DNA of 58,067 nucleotides from Proteobacteria bacterium UBA4457. GTDB taxonomy: Bacteria > Pseudomonadota > Gammaproteobacteria > Ga0077536. The stretch is from the NCBI GenBank assembly GCA_002390205.1, contig DGOV01000079.1, positions 1-58,067 of the forward strand, given 5' to 3'. Both the position numbers and the translations under genes were made by a program. The notes beneath the pieces were generated by a model. It was not told the DNA's origin, made no database searches, and was given only the letters and a program-made list of their open reading frames with translations. Below are positions 50,324 through 58,067 of this stretch, piece by piece. Each line of letters starts with the position of its first letter. The stretch's first letter is position 1.

Positions 50324-52720
50324 ATGACCTATGATGCATCTAACATTAAGGTACTAAAAGGACTTGATGCGGTTAAGAAGCGCCCTGGCATGTATATCGG
50401 GGACACTGATGATGGTACAGGCTTGCATCACATGGTGTTTGAAGTCGTAGATAATAGTGTCGATGAAGCCCTAGCAGGCCACTGCTCTTCGGTTGATGTA
50501 ACTATAAATGTTGATGGATCTGTGACAGTCATCGACGATGGCAGAGGAATTCCTGTTGATTTCCATGAAGAAGAGCAGCGATCTGCAGCTGAAGTGATCA
50601 TGACCACCCTTCATGCTGGGGGTAAGTTTGATCCGAACTCCTATAAAGTCTCTGGGGGATTGCATGGGGTAGGAGTTTCAGTAGTTAATGCGCTTTCCTC
50701 GGCGCTTACATTAACAATTTATCGAGGCGGGAAAATCTGGGAGCAAAAATATTCCGAAGGCGATCCTCTTTCTGACTTACAAGCGGTAGGTGACTCCGAT
50801 AAAACAGGGACAATGATTCAGTTTCTTCCAAGCGAGAAAACGTTTACTAATGTATTGTTTGTTTATGAGCCTCTAGAGCATCGGCTAAGAGAACTTGCGT
50901 TCTTGAACTCTGGGTTGAAAATATCGCTAAATGACGCAAGAACAGGGAAAAACGAAACATTTCAGTATGAAGGCGGGATTGCCGTTTTTGTAAAACACCT
51001 TAATAGGGGCGTTACGGCGCTGCATGAGGATGTTATTTATATTACCTCACAAAAAGATGAAATTACGGTCGAATTAGCCTTGCAGTGGACGCCTAATTAT
51101 CATGAGAATATTTCGTGTTTTACAAACAACATCCCACAGAAAGATGGTGGAACACACCTCTCTGGTCTTCGATCTGCGCTAACAAGAACGTTAAATCAAT
51201 ACATTGACAAGTTAGGCCTTGCGACAAAGAGCAAAGTGTCGGTAACCGGTGATGATGTTAGGGAGGGTCTGACAGCTATATTGTCTGTAAAAGTGCCTGA
51301 TCCTAAATTTTCCTCGCAAACGAAAGATAAGCTGGTGTCCAGCGAAGTTAAAGGAGTCGTTGAATTTGTCGTGGCCGATAGGCTGAACGATTTTCTTCAG
51401 GAAAACCCTCAAGATGCTAAAATTGTTATGGGGAAAGTAATCGAGGCAGCTAGAGCAAGAGAAGCAGCTCGAAAAGCCCGAGAACTTACCCGGAGGAAAA
51501 CAGCGCTTGATATAGCAGGGCTTCCCGGAAAATTGGCCGATTGTTCAGAAAAAAACCCAGAGAAATGTGAAATTTTCATTGTCGAAGGAGACTCGGCTGG
51601 AGGGTCTGCAAAACAAGGACGAGACAGAAAAAATCAAGCGATACTTCCCCTAAAAGGGAAAATATTAAATGTTGAAAAAGCAAGAGCCGACAAAATGCTA
51701 GCGTCGATTGAAATCGGGAATCTAATTACGGCCTTGGGCTGTGGAATATTAGACGAATATAATATTGATGCACTTAGATATCATAAAGTAATAATTATGA
51801 CAGATGCTGATGTGGACGGTTCGCACATCCGAACACTGCTACTGACTTTTCTATATCGACATTATCGAGAATTAATTACTAGAGGGCATATCTATATTGC
51901 TCAGCCCCCGTTATATAAGGTTAAAAAAGGGAAGCAGGAGCGCTATTTAAAAGACGATTCTGAGCTCGATGACTATTTTATGTCTTCGGCAACAGCCGAT
52001 GTTGCTGTCCAGTTGCCTGGCGGTTTGCTGTCTAAAGACGATCTTCTAGAAGAAAGTAAGAAATACTTATTGCTGAAAAAAATCCTAGCCAAACTTGAGC
52101 TCAATCTTTCCAGCATTATGCTCGAGGCAGTAAAAGCTGCTAAAAACCCCGACTTTATAAACGACAACACCGAAGAAAAAGTAGTTTCTTGGAGCGAAGA
52201 GATGAAAATCATTATTCAAAAGAACCTTAATACAGAGAGAGTTGTCGATGCAGAAGTGCATTATGAAAGCAGCACTAGTTTCTCGATAAACTTTGCTTTT
52301 ATACAAAATGGTTCACTAGTTCACAAAGAAGTAAAGCAAGATTTTCTATTTGGTTCTGATTACCAGCAAATGAGCCGACTAAGCGCTGATTTTGATAGCG
52401 AACTTGGAGAGGGGTCTTATATATTAAAAAATGACGGTTCCCAAAACTCGGTTACTTCTTTAACAGATGCTTTTGATAAATTATTGACTGCCGCGCAGCG
52501 AGGGGTCTATGTTCAGCGCTACAAAGGATTAGGCGAAATGAATCCAGACCAGCTATGGGAGACAACAATGAACAACGAAACAAGACGATTACTACAAGTG
52601 ACCGTAAACTCTTTTGATACGGCAAACAAAATATTTAGTGACTTGATGGGGGATGAAGTAGAGCCAAGGCGCGACTTTATTGAAAAGCATACAGAAATGG
52701 CAAGAAATGTTGATATATAG
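50324..52720 (+). CDS. gyrB: DNA gyrase subunit B
   Basis: A 798-residue subunit, close to E. coli (804), that hydrolyses ATP to drive negative supercoiling with GyrA. The GHKL domain has VLKGLDAVKKRPGMYIGDT, VFEVVDNSVDEALAG, VIDDGRGIPVDFH and KVSGGLHGVGVSVVNALS. The TOPRIM domain has IVEGDSAGGSAKQGRDRKNQAILPLKGKILNVEKA and MTDADVDGSHIRTLLLTF. The gammaproteobacterial insert follows (about 560-720), and QRYKGLGEMNPDQLWETTM closes it. GGAG lies upstream of the ATG. Confidence 0.98.
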   Translation: MTYDASNIKVLKGLDAVKKRPGMYIGDTDDGTGLHHMVFEVVDNSVDEALAGHCSSVDVTINVDGSVTVIDDGRGIPVDFHEEEQRSAAEVIMTTLHAGGKFDPNSYKVSGGLHGVGVSVVNALSSALTLTIYRGGKIWEQKYSEGDPLSDLQAVGDSDKTGTMIQFLPSEKTFTNVLFVYEPLEHRLRELAFLNSGLKISLNDARTGKNETFQYEGGIAVFVKHLNRGVTALHEDVIYITSQKDEITVELALQWTPNYHENISCFTNNIPQKDGGTHLSGLRSALTRTLNQYIDKLGLATKSKVSVTGDDVREGLTAILSVKVPDPKFSSQTKDKLVSSEVKGVVEFVVADRLNDFLQENPQDAKIVMGKVIEAARAREAARKARELTRRKTALDIAGLPGKLADCSEKNPEKCEIFIVEGDSAGGSAKQGRDRKNQAILPLKGKILNVEKARADKMLASIEIGNLITALGCGILDEYNIDALRYHKVIIMTDADVDGSHIRTLLLTFLYRHYRELITRGHIYIAQPPLYKVKKGKQERYLKDDSELDDYFMSSATADVAVQLPGGLLSKDDLLEESKKYLLLKKILAKLELNLSSIMLEAVKAAKNPDFINDNTEEKVVSWSEEMKIIIQKNLNTERVVDAEVHYESSTSFSINFAFIQNGSLVHKEVKQDFLFGSDYQQMSRLSADFDSELGEGSYILKNDGSQNSVTSLTDAFDKLLTAAQRGVYVQRYKGLGEMNPDQLWETTMNNETRRLLQVTVNSFDTANKIFSDLMGDEVEPRRDFIEKHTEMARNVDI

Positions 52721-52875
52721 GTCCTTAATAAAAGTGGCTACTTACTTTTTTAGTTTGGCGGACGGCATTAAAAATAGTGATGGCTCGTCGGTACAGTTTT
52801 TGGTAACCTGATTTCTTTACAAACATAAGCAGCCATTAATATGTTGGCTTGCTATAGTGAAGGAGTTCTATCCAA

Positions 52876-53868
52876 ATGTCCGCAGTTCTGAATACGGTTA
52901 AGCACAAACCCTCCGCTTTAAAAAGAGAGTGGTCTCGGGCTGAGGTGCAAGAACTTTTTGCCCTACCATTCAATGACTTGGTTTTTAAGGCTCAAACGAC
53001 ACACCGAGAGTTCTTTGATCCGAACGAAATTCAGTTAAGCACATTAATGAATATAAAAAGTGGAAAGTGCCCTGAAGATTGCGCTTACTGTCCTCAAAGT
53101 GCACGATTTAACACTGATGTCGACGTCACTCCTGTGCTCGACCTTGACACTGTTTTAGCGTCTGCAGTGGCGGCAAAAGCTGCAGGGGCGACCCGCTTTT
53201 GCATGGGGGCGGCTTGGCGTAGCCCTAAAGATAAGGACTTAGATGCGGTCATCCCCTTGATTGAAGGCGTTAGAGGCTTAGGTCTCGAGACTTGTGTGAC
53301 ATTAGGAATGCTTGATGCGATGCAAGCAAAAAGGCTGGCCAACGCCGGTTTGGACTATTACAACCATAATCTGGATACCTCTCCTGAATTCTACGGCAAG
53401 GTGATTACAACAAGGACCTACCAAGATAGGCTTGATACATTAGAGAACGTTAGAGACGCGAACATTAATGTTTGTTGTGGTGGAATTGTTGGCTTGGGCG
53501 AAAGCGTTGAAGACCGAGCAGAGCTTCTGCGGCAACTTGCGAACCTTTCTGTGCCCCCAGAATCAGTACCTATAAATCTTCTTGTTAAGGTTGAGGGGAC
53601 ACCGCTTGCAAACGCCACTGAGGTACATCCCTTGGATTTTGTTAAAACAATAGCTGTTGCCAGGATATTAATGCCGTCTTCTTTTGTAAGATTATCTGCT
53701 GGTAGAACGAATATGACTGACGAGACTCAAGCATTGTCGTTTTTTGCCGGTGCAAATTCCATTTTTTATGGTGATGAGTTGTTAACGACAGACAACCCAT
53801 TAGTAGCTGCGGATAACAAGCTATTTCAAACATTAGGACTCAAGGCGTCGGCAAACACGCATAGTTGA
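52876..53868 (+). CDS. bioB: Biotin synthase
   Basis: A 330-residue radical-SAM enzyme that inserts sulfur into dethiobiotin. The [4Fe-4S] motif is CPEDCAYCPQSARF (CxxxCxxC). TRFCMGAAWRSPKDKD, YNHNLDTSPEFYGKVITTRTYQDRL, CCGGIVGLGES, PINLLVKVEGTPL and RLSAGRTNM are conserved, including cysteines and the arginine that hold the second cluster. GGAG lies ten bases before the ATG. It leads bioB-bioF-bioC-bioD. Confidence 0.98.
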   Translation: MSAVLNTVKHKPSALKREWSRAEVQELFALPFNDLVFKAQTTHREFFDPNEIQLSTLMNIKSGKCPEDCAYCPQSARFNTDVDVTPVLDLDTVLASAVAAKAAGATRFCMGAAWRSPKDKDLDAVIPLIEGVRGLGLETCVTLGMLDAMQAKRLANAGLDYYNHNLDTSPEFYGKVITTRTYQDRLDTLENVRDANINVCCGGIVGLGESVEDRAELLRQLANLSVPPESVPINLLVKVEGTPLANATEVHPLDFVKTIAVARILMPSSFVRLSAGRTNMTDETQALSFFAGANSIFYGDELLTTDNPLVAADNKLFQTLGLKASANTHS

Positions 53869-53881
53869 TTTTAAAATCCAC

Positions 53882-55048
53882 GTGAGAGATAGGTTCCTTA
53901 ACCGAGTGCAATCTCAAATAGAAGACGCCCGTGCTCGTCTTTTGCTAAGAGAGCTGGATTGTCGGCAATCTATGCAAGCGTCAGAAACAATCATAAATCA
54001 TCAACAAGTCGTCAACTTCACTAGCAATGATTATTTAGGGTTGGCTTCGGATTCTTGCGTTATTGATCGTGTTAGCCGGGAATTGCCTGTTTACGGTTTT
54101 GGTTCAGGATCTGCCGCCTTGTTGTCTGGTCGTTCTTCCCTACATGAAGAATTGGAGGTTAGACTGGCAGCATTCGTAGGTGCAGAATCCGCGCTTTTGT
54201 TTTCGTCTGGGTACATGGCAAACTTAGGAGCGATTCAGGCACTTACGGCTTCTAAGGATATGATTTTTCATGATAAATTAAATCATGCCTCACTCATCGA
54301 TGCTGTTATAGCGAGCGGTGCAAAGCACAAGCGTTATCCGCATTGCTCGATTCCAAAGATTCCCGAAATGGACAAGAATACTGACGGAGTTACATTCCTT
54401 CTGTCTGAGTCAGTCTTTAGTATGGATGGAGATGTCGCAGATCTTGATGTCCTCTCGAAAAGAGTCAGTTCCATTAATGGGGTTTTTTATATTGATGATG
54501 CCCACGGTTTTGGGGTGATCGGGCAAGGCAAGGGGGCTGGGGGAATCATAGAGTATCGCGCCAAAGGCTCAATGATCATCGGAATGGTCGCTTTTGGGAA
54601 ATCGCTAGGTTCTTTGGGGGCCGCTATTGTGGGGCCGAAAGAGGTCATTAACTTGCTTGTGCAAAAAGCTAGAACTTTTATTTATGATACGGCATTGCCC
54701 CCCGTTTGCTGTGCCGCCGCATTGGCTGCTCTAGACGTCATAGCGAATAAATCTGAGCTTCGTAACAAGCTATACGCAAATATCGAGTATTTTCGTTTTC
54801 TGGCAAAGGCCTCTAATGTTCCGGTTATGAATAGCGAAACGCCAATACAGCCGATTTTAATTGGTGACGAATTTGTTGCACTTCAAGTCGCTGAGCAGCT
54901 TTTAGTCGATGGCTTTTACGTCAAGGCGATACGTTTTCCTACGGTACCGAAAGGGACTGCCCGAATTCGCGTTACTCTCACGGCGGCGCATAGCAGGGAA
55001 CATATTGCCTTGTTATGCGAGAAATTAAAGGCTGTTTTTGAAAGATGA
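53882..55048 (+). CDS. bioF: 8-amino-7-oxononanoate synthase
   Basis: A 388-residue PLP enzyme that condenses pimeloyl-ACP with alanine. NFTSNDYLGLA, YGFGSGSAALLSGRSSLHEELEVRLAAFVGAESALLFSSGYMANLGAI, DKLNHASLIDAV, YIDDAHGFGVIG and the PLP lysine in VAFGKSLGSLGAAIVG are present. The start is GTG at 53882, 13 bases after bioB. The stop overlaps bioC by four bases. Confidence 0.96.
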   Translation: MRDRFLNRVQSQIEDARARLLLRELDCRQSMQASETIINHQQVVNFTSNDYLGLASDSCVIDRVSRELPVYGFGSGSAALLSGRSSLHEELEVRLAAFVGAESALLFSSGYMANLGAIQALTASKDMIFHDKLNHASLIDAVIASGAKHKRYPHCSIPKIPEMDKNTDGVTFLLSESVFSMDGDVADLDVLSKRVSSINGVFYIDDAHGFGVIGQGKGAGGIIEYRAKGSMIIGMVAFGKSLGSLGAAIVGPKEVINLLVQKARTFIYDTALPPVCCAAALAALDVIANKSELRNKLYANIEYFRFLAKASNVPVMNSETPIQPILIGDEFVALQVAEQLLVDGFYVKAIRFPTVPKGTARIRVTLTAAHSREHIALLCEKLKAVFER

Positions 55049-55929
55049 CGACCTTAGAGACTAATAAAATAGATAAGCTGGCTATGAAGGCACGCTTTAA
55101 TCGTGCCGCAGTGACTTATAGCCAACATGATTTCCTTCAGAAAGAAGTTGTTTTAAGAACCCTTCAGCAGCTGGATTACCTTCGGATAACTCCTGGAAAT
55201 ATTATTGATCTTGGATCTGGAATAGGAACGGGCTCTAGGGCGCTGATTAAGAAATTTAAAAAAGCCCATATTTTTCAATTAGATATAGCGATTTCTATGC
55301 TTAATTATGCAAGGTCTCAAACCAAACTTCCAAATCGCTGGTTTCAAAAAAAGCGGATGATCTGCGGGGATATTGAGAACTTACCCATAGCTGATAGGTC
55401 TTTCGACTTGGCTTTTTCTAGTTTGGCCCTCCAGTGGGGGATGCAGCCCGACCTTTGCTTTCGAGAGATACGCCGAGTAATGAATCCTGGAGGTCTTTTC
55501 TTGTTTTCTACTTTGGGGCCAGACACTTTGCGAGAGTTGCGGCAGTCTTTTGCAGTTATTTCAGATACCCCGCATGTTAATGGCTTTCTGGATATACATG
55601 ATGTGGGGAACCTTTTGTCATCGAACGGTTTTAGTGATCCTGTGCTAGAAGCGGATCGAATAACGGTTGAGTATAATGACTTGCGAAGTTTAATGAGGGA
55701 TTTGAAAGGGATAGGTGCATCTAATGTGTCCCAGCAGAGAAGCCGAGGACTTCTGGGCAAACAAAAATTGGTAAAATTAGAGAAGGAGTATGAGTTGTTT
55801 AGACGCGAAGATAAGCTTCCTGCTACCTATGAAGTAATAATCGGTCACGCTTGGGCCTTAGATAATTCGCGAGGCAATGGACAGCAAGAGCATACTTTTC
55901 CTCTAGATAAATTAAGGCGCCGTCGGTGA
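55045..55929 (+). CDS. bioC: Malonyl-ACP O-methyltransferase BioC
   Basis: A 294-residue SAM methyltransferase that masks malonyl-ACP so fatty-acid enzymes can build pimeloyl-ACP. KARFNRAAVTYSQHDFLQKEVVLRTLQQL is the usual BioC start, followed by motif I IIDLGSGIGTGSRAL, CGDIENLPIADRSFDLAFSSLALQW and GGLFLFSTLGPDTLRELRQSF. It overlaps bioF and bioD by four bases each, so translation is probably coupled. The esterase BioH, needed to release the methyl group, is not in the cluster. Confidence 0.95.
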   Translation: MTTLETNKIDKLAMKARFNRAAVTYSQHDFLQKEVVLRTLQQLDYLRITPGNIIDLGSGIGTGSRALIKKFKKAHIFQLDIAISMLNYARSQTKLPNRWFQKKRMICGDIENLPIADRSFDLAFSSLALQWGMQPDLCFREIRRVMNPGGLFLFSTLGPDTLRELRQSFAVISDTPHVNGFLDIHDVGNLLSSNGFSDPVLEADRITVEYNDLRSLMRDLKGIGASNVSQQRSRGLLGKQKLVKLEKEYELFRREDKLPATYEVIIGHAWALDNSRGNGQQEHTFPLDKLRRRR

Positions 55930-56603
55930 CCGTTTTTGTTACAGGGACGGATACTGGTTGCGGCAAAACCTATATTAGCGGTCTTTTAATCAGAGCAGCG
56001 ATTTTTTCGGGTTACAGCGCTTGTGGGATGAAGCCTATTGCTACCGGGTCACTGCAGGGCGAGAACGAGGACGTTGCTAAGCTGCTAGAGGCGTCTTCCG
56101 TAGAAATGCCCCTTAAAGACAGAGCGGTTTATTCTTTTGAGCCTCCCTGCTCACCACATATCGCCGCAAGTCAGGCGGGAAGGATTATATCTTTTCCCAA
56201 GATAGAAGAGGCCTATAAAAGATGTGCATCTGTGGCAGATGTGGTTGTAGTCGAGGGGGTCGGTGGATGGAAGGTTCCTCTCGGGCAAGGTTTGTTTGTT
56301 GAAGATCTGGCTTTGTTTTTGAAGTTGCCCGTGGTGTTGGTCGTAGGAGTTAAGTTAGGTTGTATTAACCATGCGGTTTTAGCGGCGCAATCAATTGTTG
56401 ATTCGGGCGTTCCTTTTCTGGGTTGGGTTGCTAACCAAACAGAATTAGATCTTTATGCGGCAGACGATGTGGTGAGTTTTTTAAGCGAAAGTATTGAAGC
56501 CCCTCTTCTCTTCCAGACAAAATGGGGGATGCCTCTTGAGCAATCGTATGCGAAGGCCTCCTTTTGTATAGAGAATCTTTGTAGAGAAATAACAACTTTA
56601 TAG
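55926..56603 (+). CDS. bioD: Dethiobiotin synthetase
   Basis: A 225-residue ATP-dependent ligase that closes the ureido ring of dethiobiotin. The P-loop FVTGTDTGCGKTYISGLLIRA opens the protein. CGMKPIATGS, the substrate region YSFEPPCSPHIAA, VVVVEGVGGWKVPL and VVLVVGVKLGCINHAVL follow. The start is GTG overlapping the bioC stop. It ends the biotin operon; bioA (7,8-diaminononanoate synthase), its immediate pathway predecessor, is not here. Confidence 0.96.
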   Translation: MTVFVTGTDTGCGKTYISGLLIRAAIFSGYSACGMKPIATGSLQGENEDVAKLLEASSVEMPLKDRAVYSFEPPCSPHIAASQAGRIISFPKIEEAYKRCASVADVVVVEGVGGWKVPLGQGLFVEDLALFLKLPVVLVVGVKLGCINHAVLAAQSIVDSGVPFLGWVANQTELDLYAADDVVSFLSESIEAPLLFQTKWGMPLEQSYAKASFCIENLCREITTL

Positions 56604-56836
56604 CGACTTCTTACCTGGGAGAGAGATAAACCCACATTTTGTGGTTAACGCGAGAATAAAAAGAAGGTAACATAGACCTCGCTAATGATCCCTGCTGGGA
56701 TATTCAGCGTAAAATTTATTGAGAAGCTAGCATAATATTTTATGTAGAATAGCGACTCTAAAACAGATTAAATAGGGCATCCTCAACATTAACTTGCGTG
56801 CCTTGGTTGAGCCAAATGGTGCGGAGACGGAACTAA

Positions 56837-57694
56837 ATGAACTTTTTAAAGAAATATGCTTCTTATGCGTTTTTATACTTCAGTGTCTTTCCTCTTTCAG
56901 TTTTTGCTGATTGGGAGCTGAACTTACCTAGGGGGGTGACTCCTTTTAGTCAAGAGATTTATGACCTCCATATGTATGTGCTCTGGATTATGTGTGCTAT
57001 AGGAGTTGTCGTTTTCAGCGCTATGTTCTATTCGATACTGGTGCATCGGAAGTCTCGCGGGGCCAAAGCGGCAAATTGGCACCACAGCACAAAAGTAGAG
57101 ATTGTTTGGACAGTTATACCCTTTGTCATACTTATAGCAGTCGCTGTTCCTGCGACGCGCTCTTTGATAATGATGGAAGATGTAGGCAATGCGGATATGA
57201 CCATTAAGGTCACGGGTTACCAGTGGAAATGGCACTATGATTACATTGGGACAGAAGTGGACTTTTTCAGTACTATCGAAGAAAAATCAAACACTGCTCG
57301 ACGACGTGGCTCCAACATCGATCCTTTTGAAGTAGAGCATTATTTGCGCGATGTAGACAACTACCTTGTCGTTCCGACAAATAAAAAAATAAGGTTCTTA
57401 ACTACGGCAGGAGACGTAATACATGCTTGGTGGGTACCCGCGCTCGGCTGGAAGAGAGATGCGATTCCTGGGTTTATAAACGAATCTTGGGCATTTATAA
57501 AAGAACCCGGAGTATATCGCGGACAATGCGCCGAGCTTTGCGGGAAGGACCACGGGTTTATGCCGATTGTGGTTAGAGCCGTGCCGGAGGGTGAATATAT
57601 TGCCTGGGTCGAGCAACAATCACAGGCAAGGGCTCTTGCAAGCGAGCAAAAGAATTCGAGAAATCTCTTGGCTAGAACGCGAACTGATCAGTGA
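56837..57694 (+). CDS. ctaC: Cytochrome c oxidase subunit II
   Basis: A 285-residue subunit that accepts electrons from cytochrome c through its binuclear copper A centre. A signal peptide ends near VFADW, and two membrane helices follow (about 45-70 and 90-112). The periplasmic cupredoxin domain has VTGYQWKWHYDY, the ligand histidine in GDVIHAWWVPALGWKRDAIPG, and CAELCGKDHGFM with the remaining copper ligands. No cytochrome c domain is fused. The next gene starts 62 bases downstream, as in aa3-type oxidase operons. Confidence 0.97.
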   Translation: MNFLKKYASYAFLYFSVFPLSVFADWELNLPRGVTPFSQEIYDLHMYVLWIMCAIGVVVFSAMFYSILVHRKSRGAKAANWHHSTKVEIVWTVIPFVILIAVAVPATRSLIMMEDVGNADMTIKVTGYQWKWHYDYIGTEVDFFSTIEEKSNTARRRGSNIDPFEVEHYLRDVDNYLVVPTNKKIRFLTTAGDVIHAWWVPALGWKRDAIPGFINESWAFIKEPGVYRGQCAELCGKDHGFMPIVVRAVPEGEYIAWVEQQSQARALASEQKNSRNLLARTRTDQ

Positions 57695-57756
57695 AGGCAG
57701 CCTAGAATGAAAATAAATTTTTTCACTACAATAGAAACTAATTTAGAGGTTAGATC

Positions 57757-58067
57757 ATGAGTGAGGCCGCGGCGCACGACGACCACCACGACGCACAATC
57801 CACCGGATTAATGCGTTGGTTAACGACAACAAACCATAAAGACATCGGAACACTATATTTACTCTTCTCCCTTACGATGTTTTTTATTGGCGGTTCCATG
57901 GCAATGGTTATTAGGCTTGAGCTGTTCCAGCCTGGCTTGCAGTTTGTTGACCCGCAATTTTATAATTCTATGACTACCATGCATGCTCTGATTATGATCT
58001 TTGGGGCGGTTATGCCTGCGTGGACCGGTTTTGCTAACTGGATGATTCCGATGATGATCGGCGCGCC
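57757..58067 (+). CDS. ctaD: Cytochrome c oxidase subunit I, N-terminal part
   Basis: The gene runs off the right edge, with 103 codons visible. A His/Asp-rich leader (HDDHHDAQ) is followed by LMRWLTTTNHKDIGTLYLLFSLTMFFIGGSMAM, the first helix, and LVIRLELFQP-like and TTMHALIMIFGAVMPAWTGFANWMIPMMIGA segments. The histidine in TMHALIMIF is the family's low-spin heme a ligand. It is the catalytic heme-copper subunit; the remainder cannot be assessed. Confidence 0.96.
   Translation, partial: MSEAAAHDDHHDAQSTGLMRWLTTTNHKDIGTLYLLFSLTMFFIGGSMAMVIRLELFQPGLQFVDPQFYNSMTTMHALIMIFGAVMPAWTGFANWMIPMMIGA

Noticed and set aside
52721..52875. Terminator after gyrB
   Set aside because: AAGT/ACTT with a T-run is too short a stem to call.
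53875..53890. CACGTG before bioF
   Set aside because: The flanks do not match the parS arms.
56604..56836. Possible gene or RNA in the bioD-ctaC gap
   Set aside because: No reading frame, cloverleaf or strong hairpin is visible; an imperfect AACCCACA/TGTGGTT hairpin lacks a T-run.
1..58067. CRISPR array, IS element, prophage or tRNA gene
   Set aside because: No spaced repeat arrays, transposase or integrase motifs, or tRNA-like folds were found in the gaps; nearly all sequence is accounted for by core genes.

Overview
This window is chromosomal DNA from a gammaproteobacterium. The gene neighbourhoods resemble those of Pseudomonas and related marine lineages: leuS-lptE-holA next to nadD/rsfS/rlmH, dsbD-aroQ-accBC-prmA-dusB-fis-purHD, ilvE beside lipopolysaccharide-type glycosyltransferases, rpmH/dnaA/dnaN/recF/gyrB, and bioBFCD. 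Base composition is clearly lower in GC than a typical Pseudomonas. No genus can be assigned from sequence alone. There is no IS element, prophage, CRISPR array, tRNA or rRNA gene that I can support. The region is densely packed core genome around the chromosomal replication origin.

Layout. 1-9.0 kb: the 3' part of a proton-pumping pyrophosphatase gene, then a leftward housekeeping run (maf, rlmH, rsfS, nadD, proA, holA, lptE, leuS). 9.1-17.1 kb: a phosphate block in which phoB-phoR converges on phoU-pstB-pstA-pstC. A Pho-box-like array precedes phoB and a triple Pho box precedes pstC; pstS is absent. 17.1-25.3 kb: a mixed segment with a methyltransferase, rhodanese-typA, an alpha/beta hydrolase, a flavodoxin-like protein, a Rieske oxygenase, hemF and hisB-hisH. 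25.3-35.2 kb: a long leftward run, dsbD-tlpA-aroQ-accB-accC-prmA-dusB-fis-purH-purD. 35.2-42.9 kb: fxsA, an aminotransferase, ilvE and five envelope-type genes (one ELM1-like protein and four glycosyltransferases) in two convergent blocks. 42.9-52.7 kb: the origin region, with mnmE, yidC, rnpA and rpmH leftward and dnaA, dnaN, recF and gyrB rightward. 52.9 kb to the end: bioB-bioF-bioC-bioD, then ctaC and the start of ctaD (cytochrome c oxidase).

How it fits together. Transcription switches from leftward to rightward at about 46.5 kb, as expected for co-directional replication from an origin beside dnaA. DnaA boxes lie on both sides of dnaA, and one overlaps the predicted dnaA promoter. Two parS-like palindromes lie inside recF. 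The phosphate block is a complete sensing, signalling and uptake unit except for the binding protein. Its PstC and PstA are long forms with large extracytoplasmic domains; in PstC this reads as seven beta-propeller-like repeats.

No wholly new multi-gene system is evident. The best candidates for a second look are the PstC/PstA periplasmic domains, the tandem 19-bp repeat before phoB, the parS pair in recF, the Rieske/flavodoxin pair, the ELM1/glycosyltransferase cluster and several operons that lack their usual partners (no yidD, mnmG, parAB, hisAF, bioH, bioA or pstS).
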